Assembly (NCBI GenBank): GCA_963668325.1
Contig: OY764222.1
Span: 2,418,001-2,482,000, forward strand
Direction of reading: 5' to 3'
From: MPNP01 sp963668325
GTDB taxonomy: Bacteria; Pseudomonadota; Alphaproteobacteria; Rhodobacterales; Rhodobacteraceae
Length of the DNA: 64,000 bases
In this document: positions 27,098-36,225 of the stretch, in pieces
Numbering within the stretch: the first letter of the stretch is position 1
How the letters are laid out: each line of letters begins with the position of its first letter
Notes under the pieces: model-generated
Seen by the model: the letters and a program-made list of their open reading frames with translations, nothing else
What the model was told of the DNA's origin: nothing
Databases searched by the model: none
Program-made: the position numbers and the translations under genes

Positions 27098-27926
27098 AAT
27101 CATTAAGGAATTTAACCTATCAGCAAATAAATCCTTGGGACAAAACTATTTGATGGATTTGAACCTCACGGGGAAAATTGCTTCCCTGGCTGGAGATTTA
27201 GAGGGTACAACGGTCATAGAAATTGGCCCTGGCCCATGTGGTTTAACCCGTAGTTTACTCGAACAAAACCCTGCCAAAGTCATTTCCGTTGAAATTGATA
27301 ATCGATTTGTTCCAGCTTTAAAGCAAATAAAGGATATATATAAGGAAAGCTTTGAGTTCTTTTGTATGGATGGTTTGGATTTTGATTATTCAACCCTAGC
27401 GAATAAACCTACAAAAATAGTGGCCAATCTTCCCTACAATTCAGCCAGCAAATTTTTGGTCCAATGGTTATTACCTAAACAGTGGCCTCCCTTTTGGTCT
27501 GGTATAACTCTACTTTTACAAAAAGAAGTAGGGGAGAGGGTTACGGCCCAGCCCAATTCCAAAACCTACGGCCGATTATCTATTCTTTCTCAACTTCGAT
27601 CAGATGCCAAAATACTGATGAATATACCTGCCCAGGCTTTCACCCCAGTACCAAATGTAGATTCAGTAGTGGTTCAAATCTTGCCAAAACCATCCCTACT
27701 TCCTGTGGATGCTATACAGCTATTCGAAAAGGTAATCGCCATGGCCTTCAATCAGCGAAGAAAAATGATAAAAACGAGTCTTAAAAAATTGCCAGGGAAT
27801 ATTGTTGAATACCTGGAACAAGCTGAAATCGATCCCATGAGCAGACCAGAACAAATTCCAGTAACCAAGTACATTAAATTTGTTTCAATAATTCAATCCC
27901 AAGTTGAGGACCTGGAATTAAAGTAA
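27069..27926 (+). CDS. rsmA: 16S rRNA dimethyladenosine transferase
   Basis: About 285 residues. It methylates A1518 and A1519 of 16S rRNA during 30S maturation. SAM motif I is E-I-G-P-G-P-C-G-L-T, the catalytic N-L-P-Y-N-S-A-S motif is present, and the N-terminal KSLGQNYL box is typical. The ATG at 27069 was chosen; it overlaps pdxA by 29 bp and begins just before the conserved domain. A TTG at 27021 would only add 16 non-conserved residues. The DUF4167 gene is convergent and adjacent (27927). Confidence 0.94.
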   Translation: MPSTLPPLREIIKEFNLSANKSLGQNYLMDLNLTGKIASLAGDLEGTTVIEIGPGPCGLTRSLLEQNPAKVISVEIDNRFVPALKQIKDIYKESFEFFCMDGLDFDYSTLANKPTKIVANLPYNSASKFLVQWLLPKQWPPFWSGITLLLQKEVGERVTAQPNSKTYGRLSILSQLRSDAKILMNIPAQAFTPVPNVDSVVVQILPKPSLLPVDAIQLFEKVIAMAFNQRRKMIKTSLKKLPGNIVEYLEQAEIDPMSRPEQIPVTKYIKFVSIIQSQVEDLELK

Positions 27927-28292
27927 TTAATTTATTGAAACTGATTGTGAAGCATCTGCCTGTGGTGAAGCTTCATTCTTTTCTTTATTTTGATTCTTTT
28001 TGCCATTTACCATACGGTTAATGTTCTGGGATGACCGTTGGGTTTCAAACTCCTTTTGGGCTTCCAGCAGACGTATGTAATGTTCGGCATGTTGGGTGAA
28101 GTTTTCAGCTACGATTCTATCACCGCCAAGTAAAGCATCCCGTGCGTGGGCCTGGTACTTTTCAATAATCTGTAATGAATTTCCTCGGACCTTCCCGTCC
28201 GGACCAGAACTCTCGAACACCCTGTTGGGTCCTGTACCGGAGTTCCCCTTACGCCCTTTTCCCCGGGACCGGGAATTTCTAGAATTTCGCAT
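27927..28292 (-). CDS. DUF4167 domain protein
   Basis: A 121-residue basic protein. The N-terminus is Arg/Ser/Gly-rich, then a conserved helical domain (about residues 28-85) contains FESSGPDGKVRGN and Y-Q-A-H-A-R-D-A, followed by a low-complexity Asn/Lys/Glu tail. DUF4167 is characteristic of Alphaproteobacteria and is usually found beside prmC, as here. The Arg-rich start suggests nucleic-acid binding, which is inference. Confidence 0.87.
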   Translation of the reverse strand: MRNSRNSRSRGKGRKGNSGTGPNRVFESSGPDGKVRGNSLQIIEKYQAHARDALLGGDRIVAENFTQHAEHYIRLLEAQKEFETQRSSQNINRMVNGKKNQNKEKNEASPQADASQSVSIN

Positions 28293-28464
28293 CTTTATCC
28301 ATTTCGTCCTCCTAATAATACTTGGAATTAAAGTTCTATGTGAATAACAGTTTCAAAGGTTGGTTATCCTAATTTCCGATACCAAACTTACCATTCACCG
28401 TTAAGCAAGCTAAATTTTATCCTGTAATGCTTATTTTGAATTTTTGCTGACCACTTTTTTGGAT

Positions 28465-29301
28465 CTACAATTTTCGAAAAACCAGAGCTCTAATCACCCC
28501 ATCTAAATCTGGGATATCCTTTTCTAGAAAAAGATCAGTTTGCTCAAATATCCTTTTTACTTTGCGATATTTTCCATGGCCGATCTCAATTATCAACCGG
28601 CCGTTCTTATTCAAATAACTGCTAACATCGGTGGCTATCTTACGATAGGCCTCTAAACCATCATCTTCAAGGGTAAGTGCAATCTTAGGTTCAAAATACT
28701 TAATTTCGGGCTGAAGTGTTTTGTATTCACCCTTAGTGATATACGGAGGATTAGAAATAATCAAGTCAAATTTGCAATTTAATTCCGAAAACCAGTTTGA
28801 TGTAATCAATTTACATCTATCAGTAAGGCCAAATCTTTCAACATTTACCCGAGCCACTTCTATGCCCTCAAATGAGATGTCGGCCCCAATCCCAAATGTA
28901 TTTGATTTTTCCGTCAAAATTGAAACAAGCAAGCAGCCACTGCCAGTACCTAAATCCAGTAACAACTCGAAATCTTCGCCAAGAGCTTCCTCAATTAAAA
29001 CTTCAGTTTCAGGTCGTGGGTCCAATACTTTGGAATTAACATAGAATTTATGTCCCCAAAACTCTTTTTCATTCGTGATTTTTGCGACTGGCATTCTTTG
29101 TTCTCTATGTTTTATTGCTTTTTCAAACCGAGACCAGAATTCCGCTGGGATGGATGCCAATTCATCCCTTTCAATGGCAAAAATTCTTTTACCCAGACAA
29201 CTCTCAAATAATTTGGTTGTATCATAACCGGGGTTTTCGACCCCGGCCCTTTGCAGCCGCTGGGATGCATTTCTAAGGGCATTTGTAGCAAAAGTATCCA
29301 T
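28465..29301 (-). CDS. prmC: Release-factor glutamine methyltransferase
   Basis: A 278-residue SAM enzyme that methylates the Gln of the GGQ motif in peptide-chain release factors. SAM motif L-D-L-G-T-G-S-G and catalytic N-P-P-Y are present. Its start overlaps the prfA stop, so the pair is translationally coupled, an arrangement matching enzyme and substrate. Confidence 0.94.
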   Translation of the reverse strand: MDTFATNALRNASQRLQRAGVENPGYDTTKLFESCLGKRIFAIERDELASIPAEFWSRFEKAIKHREQRMPVAKITNEKEFWGHKFYVNSKVLDPRPETEVLIEEALGEDFELLLDLGTGSGCLLVSILTEKSNTFGIGADISFEGIEVARVNVERFGLTDRCKLITSNWFSELNCKFDLIISNPPYITKGEYKTLQPEIKYFEPKIALTLEDDGLEAYRKIATDVSSYLNKNGRLIIEIGHGKYRKVKRIFEQTDLFLEKDIPDLDGVIRALVFRKL

Positions 29302-30383
29302 CAGGAAACAAACTCTGCCAACTTGGTAGCCTGATCATTCGTGATTAGGAAATCAATTATTTCATCCAATTCACCCTCAATAATCTTCTCAAGACTATAA
29401 AGAGTAAGATTTACCCTGTGATCGGTTACCCTGCCCTGAGGAAAATTATACGTCCTTATCCGTTCGGACCTATCTCCACTGCCAACCTGTGTTTTACGCT
29501 CAGCAGCCCTCTCGTTTTGTACCTTTTCAACTTCCATGTTGTAGAGCCTGGATCGGAGTACAGTCATCGCCTTTACTCGATTAACATGTTGTGATTTTTC
29601 AGCTGATACAACGGCAATGCCCGTCGGGATATGCGTGATCCTAACCGCTGAATCTGTTTTATTGACGTGTTGTCCCCCCGCCCCACTAGCTCGCATGGTA
29701 TCAATCCTTAGATCCTCCGGGGCAATATTGATATCAACCTCTTCTGCTTCGGGGAGGACTGCCACAGTCGCGGCCGAGGTATGAATTCTTCCACTGGATT
29801 CAGTTTGTGGAACTCGCTGAACACGATGAACACCTGATTCGTATTTTAGTCTGGCAAAAACCCCTTTACCTTCAATGGTTACAGTTATTTCCTTAAACCC
29901 ACCTAATTCTGATTCGCTGGCATCCAAGGGGTCAAATTTCCATTTCATGATTTCTGCATACTTCTCATACATCCTGTAAAGGACACCACAAAAGAGGGCG
30001 GCTTCTTCTCCACCGGTACCGGCCCTTATTTCCAGGACAACTGATTTTTCATCATCAGCTTCCTTTGGGATGAGTTCAAGCAGGAGGTCATTTTCGGTTG
30101 ATATTAATTTCTCGTTAAGCAGACCCAGTTCTTCCAAGGCCATTTCCTTCATTTCCGGATCCGAAACCATATCACTGGTCTCTTGAATTTCTGTAATCAA
30201 ATTCTTGTATTCTGTTGCCTTCTCGACAATTGGCTTCAGGTTGTTGAATTCCCTAGTTAGAACAATCAACTCATCAACATTTTTTTCCATGATCAACTGA
30301 TCCTGAATATTGATGAATTTCTCTTCAATGCTTGCCAGCTTTTCTAACGGTACTCTCGATTTGATTTCTGACGAGGTTTGCAA
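29301..30383 (-). CDS. prfA: Peptide chain release factor 1
   Basis: A 360-residue RF1 recognising UAA and UAG. The catalytic G-G-Q lies in R-A-S-G-A-G-G-Q-H-V-N-K-T. The codon-recognition P-x-T motif is PQT in R-V-P-Q-T-E-S-S-G-R; the middle residue varies among bacteria. The full length is present. Alphaproteobacterial neighbours ispG and prmC flank it, though hisS, often between ispG and prfA, is not here. Confidence 0.95.
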   Translation of the reverse strand: MQTSSEIKSRVPLEKLASIEEKFINIQDQLIMEKNVDELIVLTREFNNLKPIVEKATEYKNLITEIQETSDMVSDPEMKEMALEELGLLNEKLISTENDLLLELIPKEADDEKSVVLEIRAGTGGEEAALFCGVLYRMYEKYAEIMKWKFDPLDASESELGGFKEITVTIEGKGVFARLKYESGVHRVQRVPQTESSGRIHTSAATVAVLPEAEEVDINIAPEDLRIDTMRASGAGGQHVNKTDSAVRITHIPTGIAVVSAEKSQHVNRVKAMTVLRSRLYNMEVEKVQNERAAERKTQVGSGDRSERIRTYNFPQGRVTDHRVNLTLYSLEKIIEGELDEIIDFLITNDQATKLAEFVS

Positions 30384-30517
30384 ATTAATTAAGCTCCAAT
30401 TTAAGGGTATGTGGCTAATTTAGTAAATAAACGAACAATTGCTTGGGCATCTACATCAAAAATCAGATGTAGCAATTTTTACAGGGAGGTAATAACTAAG
30501 GCCTAACTTAATATAAA

Positions 30518-31630
30518 CTAATCTTGGTCGTTTTCTATAGCTGTAGCACGAGCTGATACCAATTCAACAATGTGGTTGATCATTTCGTCATTCGAAATTT
30601 TTTCCGTGGTTTTCCCGGCTAAATAGACCATACCCGAACCTTTACCTCCACCTGTATATCCTACATCTGTCATTAATGCCTCGCCTGGACCATTTACGAC
30701 ACATCCAATAATCGATAAATTCAATGGCGTATTGATATGAGCTAGTCTCTCCTCAAGAATTTTAACCGTTTTAATGACATCAAAACCTTGCCGGGCACAA
30801 CTCGGACAAGCAATTATATTTACCCCCCTTGTCCTCAGCCCAAGGGATTTTAGGATTTCAAATCCGACCTTCACTTCCTTTTCAGGTTCGTCGGCCAGGC
30901 TAATTCGGATGGTGTCTCCTATACCCTCCAACAATAGGCTTCCAATACCCAAGGTAGATTTAATGGTTCCTGGAAGAAAACTCCCAGCTTCGGTAATTCC
31001 AAGATGGATGGGAGCATCTGTTTCCTGAGCCAGTCCTTTATAGGCCGCGATTGCAAGAAATACATCTGAGGCCTTACAACTGATTTTATAGTTAGTAAAA
31101 TTCAGGTCCTCTAAAAGACGAATATTATTTAAGCCCGACTCAATCATAGCTTCGGGACAGGGTTCTCTATATTTTTCAAGAAGGTTTCTTTCCAAGCTAC
31201 CTGCATTTACCCCTATACGTATCGAACATGAGTTGTTTTTTGCTGCTCTTACAACCTCCCTAACCCTTTCCTTGGAACCAATATTCCCTGGATTTATTCG
31301 TAAGCAGGCTGCTCCCGCATCTGCTGCTTCCAAAGCTCGCATATAGTGGAAATGAATATCAGCAACCAAAGGAACATCGACATTCCTGACTATTTCGGCA
31401 AATGCCTTGGATGAGGGCTCATCAGGCACTGAAACCCTAACAATATCTGCCCCGGCTTCGGTACAACGATGGATTTGGTCGACCGTTGCCGTAACATCTA
31501 CAGTCGAAGTGTTGGTCATGGTTTGAACAGAAATATCTGCCCCGCCACCAACCGGAACATCGCCGACAAAGATTTTTCTGGATTTCCTGCGAGAAATGTT
31601 TCTCCAGGGTCTGATATCGTTTTGAAACAC
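30518..31630 (-). CDS. ispG: 4-hydroxy-3-methylbut-2-en-1-yl diphosphate synthase
   Basis: A 370-residue [4Fe-4S] enzyme of the MEP isoprenoid pathway. The cluster ligands lie in I-A-C-P-S-C-A-R and G-C-V-V-N-G-P-G-E-A. The N-terminal barrel with V-Q-T-M-T-N-T is typical. The start is GTG. It is downstream of the RodZ-like gene by about 43 bp. Its presence shows that the MEP route is used, which makes the absence of dxr from its usual slot between cdsA and rseP notable. Confidence 0.95.
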   Translation of the reverse strand: MFQNDIRPWRNISRRKSRKIFVGDVPVGGGADISVQTMTNTSTVDVTATVDQIHRCTEAGADIVRVSVPDEPSSKAFAEIVRNVDVPLVADIHFHYMRALEAADAGAACLRINPGNIGSKERVREVVRAAKNNSCSIRIGVNAGSLERNLLEKYREPCPEAMIESGLNNIRLLEDLNFTNYKISCKASDVFLAIAAYKGLAQETDAPIHLGITEAGSFLPGTIKSTLGIGSLLLEGIGDTIRISLADEPEKEVKVGFEILKSLGLRTRGVNIIACPSCARQGFDVIKTVKILEERLAHINTPLNLSIIGCVVNGPGEALMTDVGYTGGGKGSGMVYLAGKTTEKISNDEMINHIVELVSARATAIENDQD

Positions 31631-31673
31631 AGTGCTTTAAAGAAAAAATATTTTAATTGCTGTTTACCAAGCT

Positions 31674-32906
31674 TTATTCGATACTAGAATATTCGGCTGG
31701 AACTTGGTCATCAAGTGGATTTAATTCGCCTTCAACCACAGCATAATTATTTTTAAGCTCTTCAGGGTCAAGAAATACATTATCAATTACACTTGTCCCT
31801 TCACCGGATGGTCCATAATGAACACCATTGACAACAAAATATAAGCTTCCTGAATTGCCTGCCCTTAATATTAGGCGTTCTCCAGTTTCAGGTACTTCAT
31901 ATTGCTCTCCTGCAACCAAAACTCTCTCAAATAGAACCCTACCGCTTTCATCCTTGACACGGACCCAGGATTCTGAAGTAGTAACAAGTAAGATTTCATT
32001 CGATTTTTCTACTTCCGTAGTCGTAAAATCTGTTAACAGTAATTCCACTTCGGGCTGATACACAGGTTCGGCAGGAAGATTTCCAGGATCATACCTCGAG
32101 GTAATTGAACCATGGTTTTCCCAATCTGGAACAAGATTCAAAAACTCTTCATTATCCTGTGGAATCAGATCTCCTATTTTATCCAAACCCCTTTGGTTTA
32201 CGGCCTGAGGCAAAACTACAAATGCAACCTGAGTTTCATCAATATTTTCGGGTACGGTGTTACCATCACTTTCGGTGATTAGTGTACCAACAGTCCCTGT
32301 AGTATTAATTTGATCAGGATTTTCAAAAACTTGGAAATAGAAAGTCCAAACCAAATACCCACCACTGGCTAGTAACAATGATACAAATGAAATTGCTGCC
32401 AGACCAATTAAAGTTGATTTTTGTAACAATCCACCCAAGAGGTGTTCAAATAAACTAATGCTCCTGATGGCGGTAGTTCTATGTGGATAATAATCGGAGG
32501 TTCCATTGAACGGTTGTAAGGAGGGTGTAGTGTCTGTGGCTGACAAACTTACATGGCCAGTCTCTTTACAGAATTTGCTATAGGTTTTCTGTGGGTCCCA
32601 ACCAAGATATTTCGAATATTGCAGAACATAACTGCCTACAAGGGATTTATTGGGGAAAGCTTCCAGGTCACCATTCTCTATCGCAAAAATTATGTATGGG
32701 GGAAGGCCTAATTCTTTTTGGATATCCAAAAGCGATTTGCTAAGGGTCGCTCGCTGTCCTCGCATTAAATCGCCAAGTGAAGTATCATAGTCATCAAAGT
32801 TATTGTGACTGGGATAATCAATCTGGGAATAGTTACCAATTTCAGCATCATCCCCAGCCCTTCCCCTGGAGAAGAACTTTCTTTTCCTTTTACGAAATTT
32901 GACCAT
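31674..32906 (-). CDS. RodZ-like membrane protein with HTH and DUF4115
   Basis: About 410 residues: a basic N-terminus (KFRKRKRKFF), a cytoplasmic helix-turn-helix domain (about residues 42-110, G-D-L-M-R-G-Q-R then PPYIIFAIENGDLEAFP), one transmembrane helix (about residues 165-190), a linker rich in Asp/Pro/Thr, and a periplasmic DUF4115-type beta domain with W-V-R-V-K-D. RodZ links MreB to the elongation machinery in rods. Location upstream of ispG matches the alphaproteobacterial order. The ATG at 32906 has TGAGGG five bases upstream; the GTG four codons earlier overlaps that ribosome site. Confidence 0.85.
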   Translation of the reverse strand: MVKFRKRKRKFFSRGRAGDDAEIGNYSQIDYPSHNNFDDYDTSLGDLMRGQRATLSKSLLDIQKELGLPPYIIFAIENGDLEAFPNKSLVGSYVLQYSKYLGWDPQKTYSKFCKETGHVSLSATDTTPSLQPFNGTSDYYPHRTTAIRSISLFEHLLGGLLQKSTLIGLAAISFVSLLLASGGYLVWTFYFQVFENPDQINTTGTVGTLITESDGNTVPENIDETQVAFVVLPQAVNQRGLDKIGDLIPQDNEEFLNLVPDWENHGSITSRYDPGNLPAEPVYQPEVELLLTDFTTTEVEKSNEILLVTTSESWVRVKDESGRVLFERVLVAGEQYEVPETGERLILRAGNSGSLYFVVNGVHYGPSGEGTSVIDNVFLDPEELKNNYAVVEGELNPLDDQVPAEYSSIE

Positions 32907-33083
32907 GGCCTCCCTCACTCACATGATTTGAGTGATTGTTGCAGGAATGAGGACTTTTCTGCGCTTTTGTGACATTATTATAACTTTTCACATTCAATTT
33001 TCAAAGTAAGTTAACAGGGGTATTATTTTATTGTTTTAAACCCAGTAGTTATGAAACAGATTTGCCTACCCAATGAAATAAAT

Positions 33084-33335
33084 CTATTTATAAAATTTAA
33101 TTATTGATTCGATTATCTTGGTCAAATGCTCTGGCGGCCTTGAATAACCCAGTAACCAATCAGTGATTTCGGGGTCCGAATAATCAAGCAATTTTTCAAA
33201 ATCATTAATTCGCTTTTTATCTAAATTACACAAGTGTTTTTTTGAAAAAGATCCTAATAATTCACAATTTTCTTTGGAACCTCTTAGGTGAGCTCTCAAC
33301 TGCAATTTTTTGATAAGCTCTTGATGATTATTCAT
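33084..33335 (-). CDS. sdhE: Succinate dehydrogenase assembly factor SdhE (FAD assembly factor)
   Basis: An 83-residue protein of the SdhE/DUF339 family that promotes FAD attachment to SdhA. The R-G-x-x-E motif is present as R-G-S-K-E, followed by F-E-K-L-L-D-Y-S-D-P-E-I and W-L-L-G-Y. In most Alphaproteobacteria this gene lies by recG or mfd; here it overlaps the end of an Lrp-type regulator gene by 8 bp. Confidence 0.87.
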   Translation of the reverse strand: MNNHQELIKKLQLRAHLRGSKENCELLGSFSKKHLCNLDKKRINDFEKLLDYSDPEITDWLLGYSRPPEHLTKIIESIIKFYK

Positions 33336-33825
33336 CTGCTGAAAATTTTCCTGTATCTGTAATAGTAGTTAAATTTAATTCATTGGTGGATTTTATTTCT
33401 TCCATGGAGATTAAAGCCGTTACATTATAAATCTTGACCTGTCTGATCAGTTCCTGATAGAACTTATCGTAGGCCTTGGCATTTTCTACCCTGACCTTTA
33501 AAATATAATCAATATCTCCAGCAAGTCTATGCGCTTCCAATACTTCTGGTCGACCTCTAATTGCCTTGAGAAAGAGTTTTTGCCACTCCGCCTCGTGTTC
33601 AGAAGTCTTGATAAAGACAAAAAAACAGGCTTCAAAGCCTATTTTTTCAAAATCCACATCAACCGTAAATTTCTTGATTATGCCCTTTTCAGCCAATCTT
33701 TTCATTCTTAGCCAAACGGGGGTTTTTGATTTACCTACCGCTAACGCTATTTGATCAAGGGGTTGATTAGAATTCTTTTGAAGTTCCATCAGGATCATGC
33801 GATCAACTTTATCTATTCTTTCCAT
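33328..33825 (-). CDS. Lrp/AsnC family transcriptional regulator
   Basis: A 165-residue regulator with an N-terminal winged helix (D-K-V-D-R-M-I-L-M-E-L-Q, then T-P-V-W-L-R-M-K-R-L as recognition helix) and a C-terminal RAM ligand-binding domain with A-G-D-I-D-Y-I-L-K-V. The effector amino acid cannot be read. It is followed by sdhE and preceded by thyX on the same strand (28 bp). Confidence 0.92.
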   Translation of the reverse strand: MERIDKVDRMILMELQKNSNQPLDQIALAVGKSKTPVWLRMKRLAEKGIIKKFTVDVDFEKIGFEACFFVFIKTSEHEAEWQKLFLKAIRGRPEVLEAHRLAGDIDYILKVRVENAKAYDKFYQELIRQVKIYNVTALISMEEIKSTNELNLTTITDTGKFSADE

Positions 33826-33853
33826 AAACTAATCTAATCCCTATCAACTCGAA

Positions 33854-34774
33854 TCATTGGGATGATTCTAATGCCAGTGCATGATTAAACTCATCCCACT
33901 CACGCTTAGATAAACCCGATGTTTCAAAAGTAATGTTTTCCCCTCTCAATTTACGCTTTAACAGGGCCACTTGCTGTTGGGAAAGGGAAATTCCTTGTAA
34001 CCAGTAATCAAAAAAGGCCTGGTATGTTATAGGTACCCATTCCTCAACGATTTCTGCCAATTTCTGTGCATAAACCCTGATTTCGTATTGTGCATGCGAA
34101 TCTATCCGAAGATGAATGAACTTAAGCAGATTGAGTAAATTAACCTTCCAATACCATTGAGTATAGACATTCGTCGGAAGATTTATACGGGCTAGCTCGC
34201 GGGAAAGACCCTCCTGGCCATCTTGCGCAAGCATTTTTTCATAATTTTGGTAGGTTGTGTCACTATCCTGCAGAAGTATTTCCTGTACCCTTTCGCCTTC
34301 CTCCCTTGGTAGCGTTTCCCCCCTTCCCTGTCTGTTTAAACCTGATTGGGAGGATAGATTTTCAAGTTTCGGGATATAAAACTCATCTTCAAGTTTTGAA
34401 TATCGAGCCGAATACTCATTCACCGAAGCTGTTCGGTGTCGAATCCATTGCCGTGCTACAAAAATGGGCAGCTTCACATGAAACTTTATATCGCACATCT
34501 CAAATGGTGTTGTGTGTTTATGCCGCATCAAATAGCGAATTAGCCCCTCATCAGAACGGGCCTTCTTCGTGCCTTTCCCATAAGAAACACGGGCTGCCTG
34601 AACAATTGAGGAATCATTCCCCATATAATCGACAATCCTAATAAACCCATGATCCAAAATAGGAAAAAGGGTATACAGGTTCTTTTCAATGCCTGGGCTT
34701 ATTTCCCGGTGTGTTTCATGCGACGAACTTCTTTGTTCTTCAATTTGCTTTTGTATTTCAGGAGTTATCGACAT
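33854..34774 (-). CDS. thyX: Flavin-dependent thymidylate synthase
   Basis: A 306-residue FAD enzyme making dTMP from dUMP with methylene-THF and NADPH. The ThyX motif R-H-R-T-A-S-V-N-E-Y-S-A-R-Y is present around residues 110-125, and the C-terminal R-I-D-S-H-A-Q-Y-E-I-R helix supplies the usual Arg. No thyA is in the window. It pairs logically with the B12-dependent reductase NrdJ. Confidence 0.96.
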   Translation of the reverse strand: MSITPEIQKQIEEQRSSSHETHREISPGIEKNLYTLFPILDHGFIRIVDYMGNDSSIVQAARVSYGKGTKKARSDEGLIRYLMRHKHTTPFEMCDIKFHVKLPIFVARQWIRHRTASVNEYSARYSKLEDEFYIPKLENLSSQSGLNRQGRGETLPREEGERVQEILLQDSDTTYQNYEKMLAQDGQEGLSRELARINLPTNVYTQWYWKVNLLNLLKFIHLRIDSHAQYEIRVYAQKLAEIVEEWVPITYQAFFDYWLQGISLSQQQVALLKRKLRGENITFETSGLSKREWDEFNHALALESSQ

Positions 34775-34863
34775 TTATTTGTTTTCTATATTGAGTTGGA
34801 AAATTGTCCTAAACTACTAGGATATCTTACCTTAATGCAATTTCAAACTTTAGGAATGAAAAG

Positions 34864-35289
34864 ATGATAAAATATTTACATACCATGATCAGAGTTCAGG
34901 ACCTGGATCGAACGATTAGTTTTTTTAATCTGCTTGGTTTGGTTGAAACACGGAGACATGTCAATGAACCCGCTCGATTCACCCTGGTTTTTTTGGCACC
35001 ACCGGACCAGCCGGAATGCCCTGTGGAACTCACCTTTAATTGGGATGGTGATGAAGGATTGCCTTCGGACAGTCGACATTTTGGTCACTTGGCGTATGAA
35101 GTAGATAACATCTATGAAGTTTGTAGTAAATTGGAAAAGGCGGGTGTCACCATCAACCGGCCACCCAGAGACGGTCATATGGCGTTTATCAGAACTCCAG
35201 ACAATATATCCATCGAATTGTTACAAAAAGGGGGCTCCTTGCCCCCAGAAGAGCCTTGGTCCAGCAAACCAAACATTGGTCATTGGTAG
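34864..35289 (+). CDS. VOC-family protein, probable glyoxalase I (lactoylglutathione lyase)
   Basis: A 141-residue double-VOC-module protein. It starts with HTMIRVQDLDRTISFF, where His6 is a likely metal ligand, and has the GHLAYEVDN segment with the second His and a C-terminal I-E-L-L-Q-K. The sequence resembles GloA, which removes methylglyoxal as S-lactoylglutathione with a Ni or Zn ion. It is divergent from thyX and precedes the tmRNA gene. Confidence 0.82.
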   Translation: MIKYLHTMIRVQDLDRTISFFNLLGLVETRRHVNEPARFTLVFLAPPDQPECPVELTFNWDGDEGLPSDSRHFGHLAYEVDNIYEVCSKLEKAGVTINRPPRDGHMAFIRTPDNISIELLQKGGSLPPEEPWSSKPNIGHW

Positions 35290-35333
35290 TCGCTCAAATA
35301 TGTTGTAGTTTTGTATCACTTATTAGGTTGGTG

Positions 35334-35359
35334 TTGACAAATTTTTTCCTAGGTTTAAT
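35334..35359 (+). promoter_or_regulatory. Probable promoter of the tmRNA gene
   Basis: An exact -35 hexamer TTGACA (35334-35339) is followed 14 bp later by TTTAAT (35354-35359). The spacing is short for sigma-70, so the exact -10 is uncertain, but the position just ahead of the acceptor piece of tmRNA fits. Confidence 0.45.
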
Positions 35360-35377
35360 TCTTAACTTGTTCCTTTG

Positions 35378-35690
35378 GAACTATGGCGATAAACGTGCTC
35401 GAAATAAACGGATCGGACCCGGGGGCGGTACCCGGCGGCTCCACCAGATTGTATGGGGCCGAAATAGGATCGACGAACGCGTAAAGGGGTTAACTTTCGC
35501 TCGGTGGGGTACCGCTGTTATCGGTCCAATTTGCACAATTGCCAATGACAATCGTGCTCCGGTAGCGCTTGCTGCGTAAGCAGTAATCCAAATCGGAACT
35601 GACTCTGGGATGTTATAGCACAATCCCAGCGGGGTTTGGCAGGTACCTGGCAACAGAAACCTGCCACTAAAATTGTCAACTTGCCAAACC
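35378..35690 (+). ncRNA. ssrA: tmRNA, circularly permuted two-piece form
   Basis: The acceptor piece comes first and ends with GGCTCCACCA (CCA at 35444-35446). After an 8-nt loop the coding piece starts at 35455 with GGGGCCGAAATAGGATCGAC, and GGGGCC pairs with GGCTCC to make the acceptor stem. The tag reading frame is 35541-35579 and encodes ANDNRAPVALAA then TAA, an alphaproteobacterial tag ending in the ClpXP-recognised AA. Downstream hairpins (CTGGGAT/ATCCCAG; GGCAGGT/ACCTGCC; GGTTTGGCA 35633-35641 with TGCCAAACC 35682-35690) fit the pseudoknot and end region. Outer boundaries are approximate. Confidence 0.95.
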
Positions 35691-35724
35691 ACCCATTAGA
35701 TAAAATTTAGACTCGATAATCACC

Positions 35725-36183
35725 TTGAATAAAATCCATTACCAAGAATTGATGCAAAATGCGTTATTTGGTGTCTTTCGGGAGGCCTTGGAGGTTATTC
35801 GAAAGGATGGAGCCCCAAGGGTTCCTGGAATAGTTATTGACTTCGAATTGACAAATCCAGAAGTGATTATCTCCTCAAGACTTGAGGAATTATTTCAGGG
35901 TGAAATGACCATTGCCCTAGAGCACTGGTTCGAAGATTTGGAAGTAAACACTGATGGATTTTGGGTAACACTTAATTTTAGTGACATCCCAGAAAGACTT
36001 TATATTCCCTATCTTTCAATAATTTACTTTTTTGACAAGGATGCCAATATCGGATTTGAAATCCCCAAATACGGCCAACCTAGCGATGATAACAAGATCA
36101 TGCCTAATGTTCCTCTGGTTGAAGAAAAATCTACCCTAGCTACCGATAAGGTAATTAGTCTGGATGATTTTAGATCCAAATAG
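35725..36183 (+). CDS. sspB: Alpha-type SspB, ClpXP adaptor for ssrA-tagged proteins
   Basis: A 152-residue protein of the alphaproteobacterial SspB family, which binds ssrA tags and delivers tagged proteins to ClpXP. A conserved folded domain (about residues 1-115) with G-I-V-I-D-F-E-L is followed by a linker and the C-terminal ClpX-binding tail K-V-I-S-L-D-D-F-R-S-K. It starts at TTG 35725; an ATG nine codons later would remove the first conserved helix. It lies directly after the tmRNA gene that makes its ligand and before fumC. Confidence 0.9.
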   Translation: MNKIHYQELMQNALFGVFREALEVIRKDGAPRVPGIVIDFELTNPEVIISSRLEELFQGEMTIALEHWFEDLEVNTDGFWVTLNFSDIPERLYIPYLSIIYFFDKDANIGFEIPKYGQPSDDNKIMPNVPLVEEKSTLATDKVISLDDFRSK

Positions 36184-36225
36184 TAATCCACCAAATAAAT
36201 TAACTATCCCAAAAAGGTTATTCCA

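Noticed and set aside
29301..30383. PQT in RF1 as an aberrant codon-recognition motif
   Set aside because: The middle residue of the P-x-T motif varies among bacterial RF1 proteins, so this is within the normal range.
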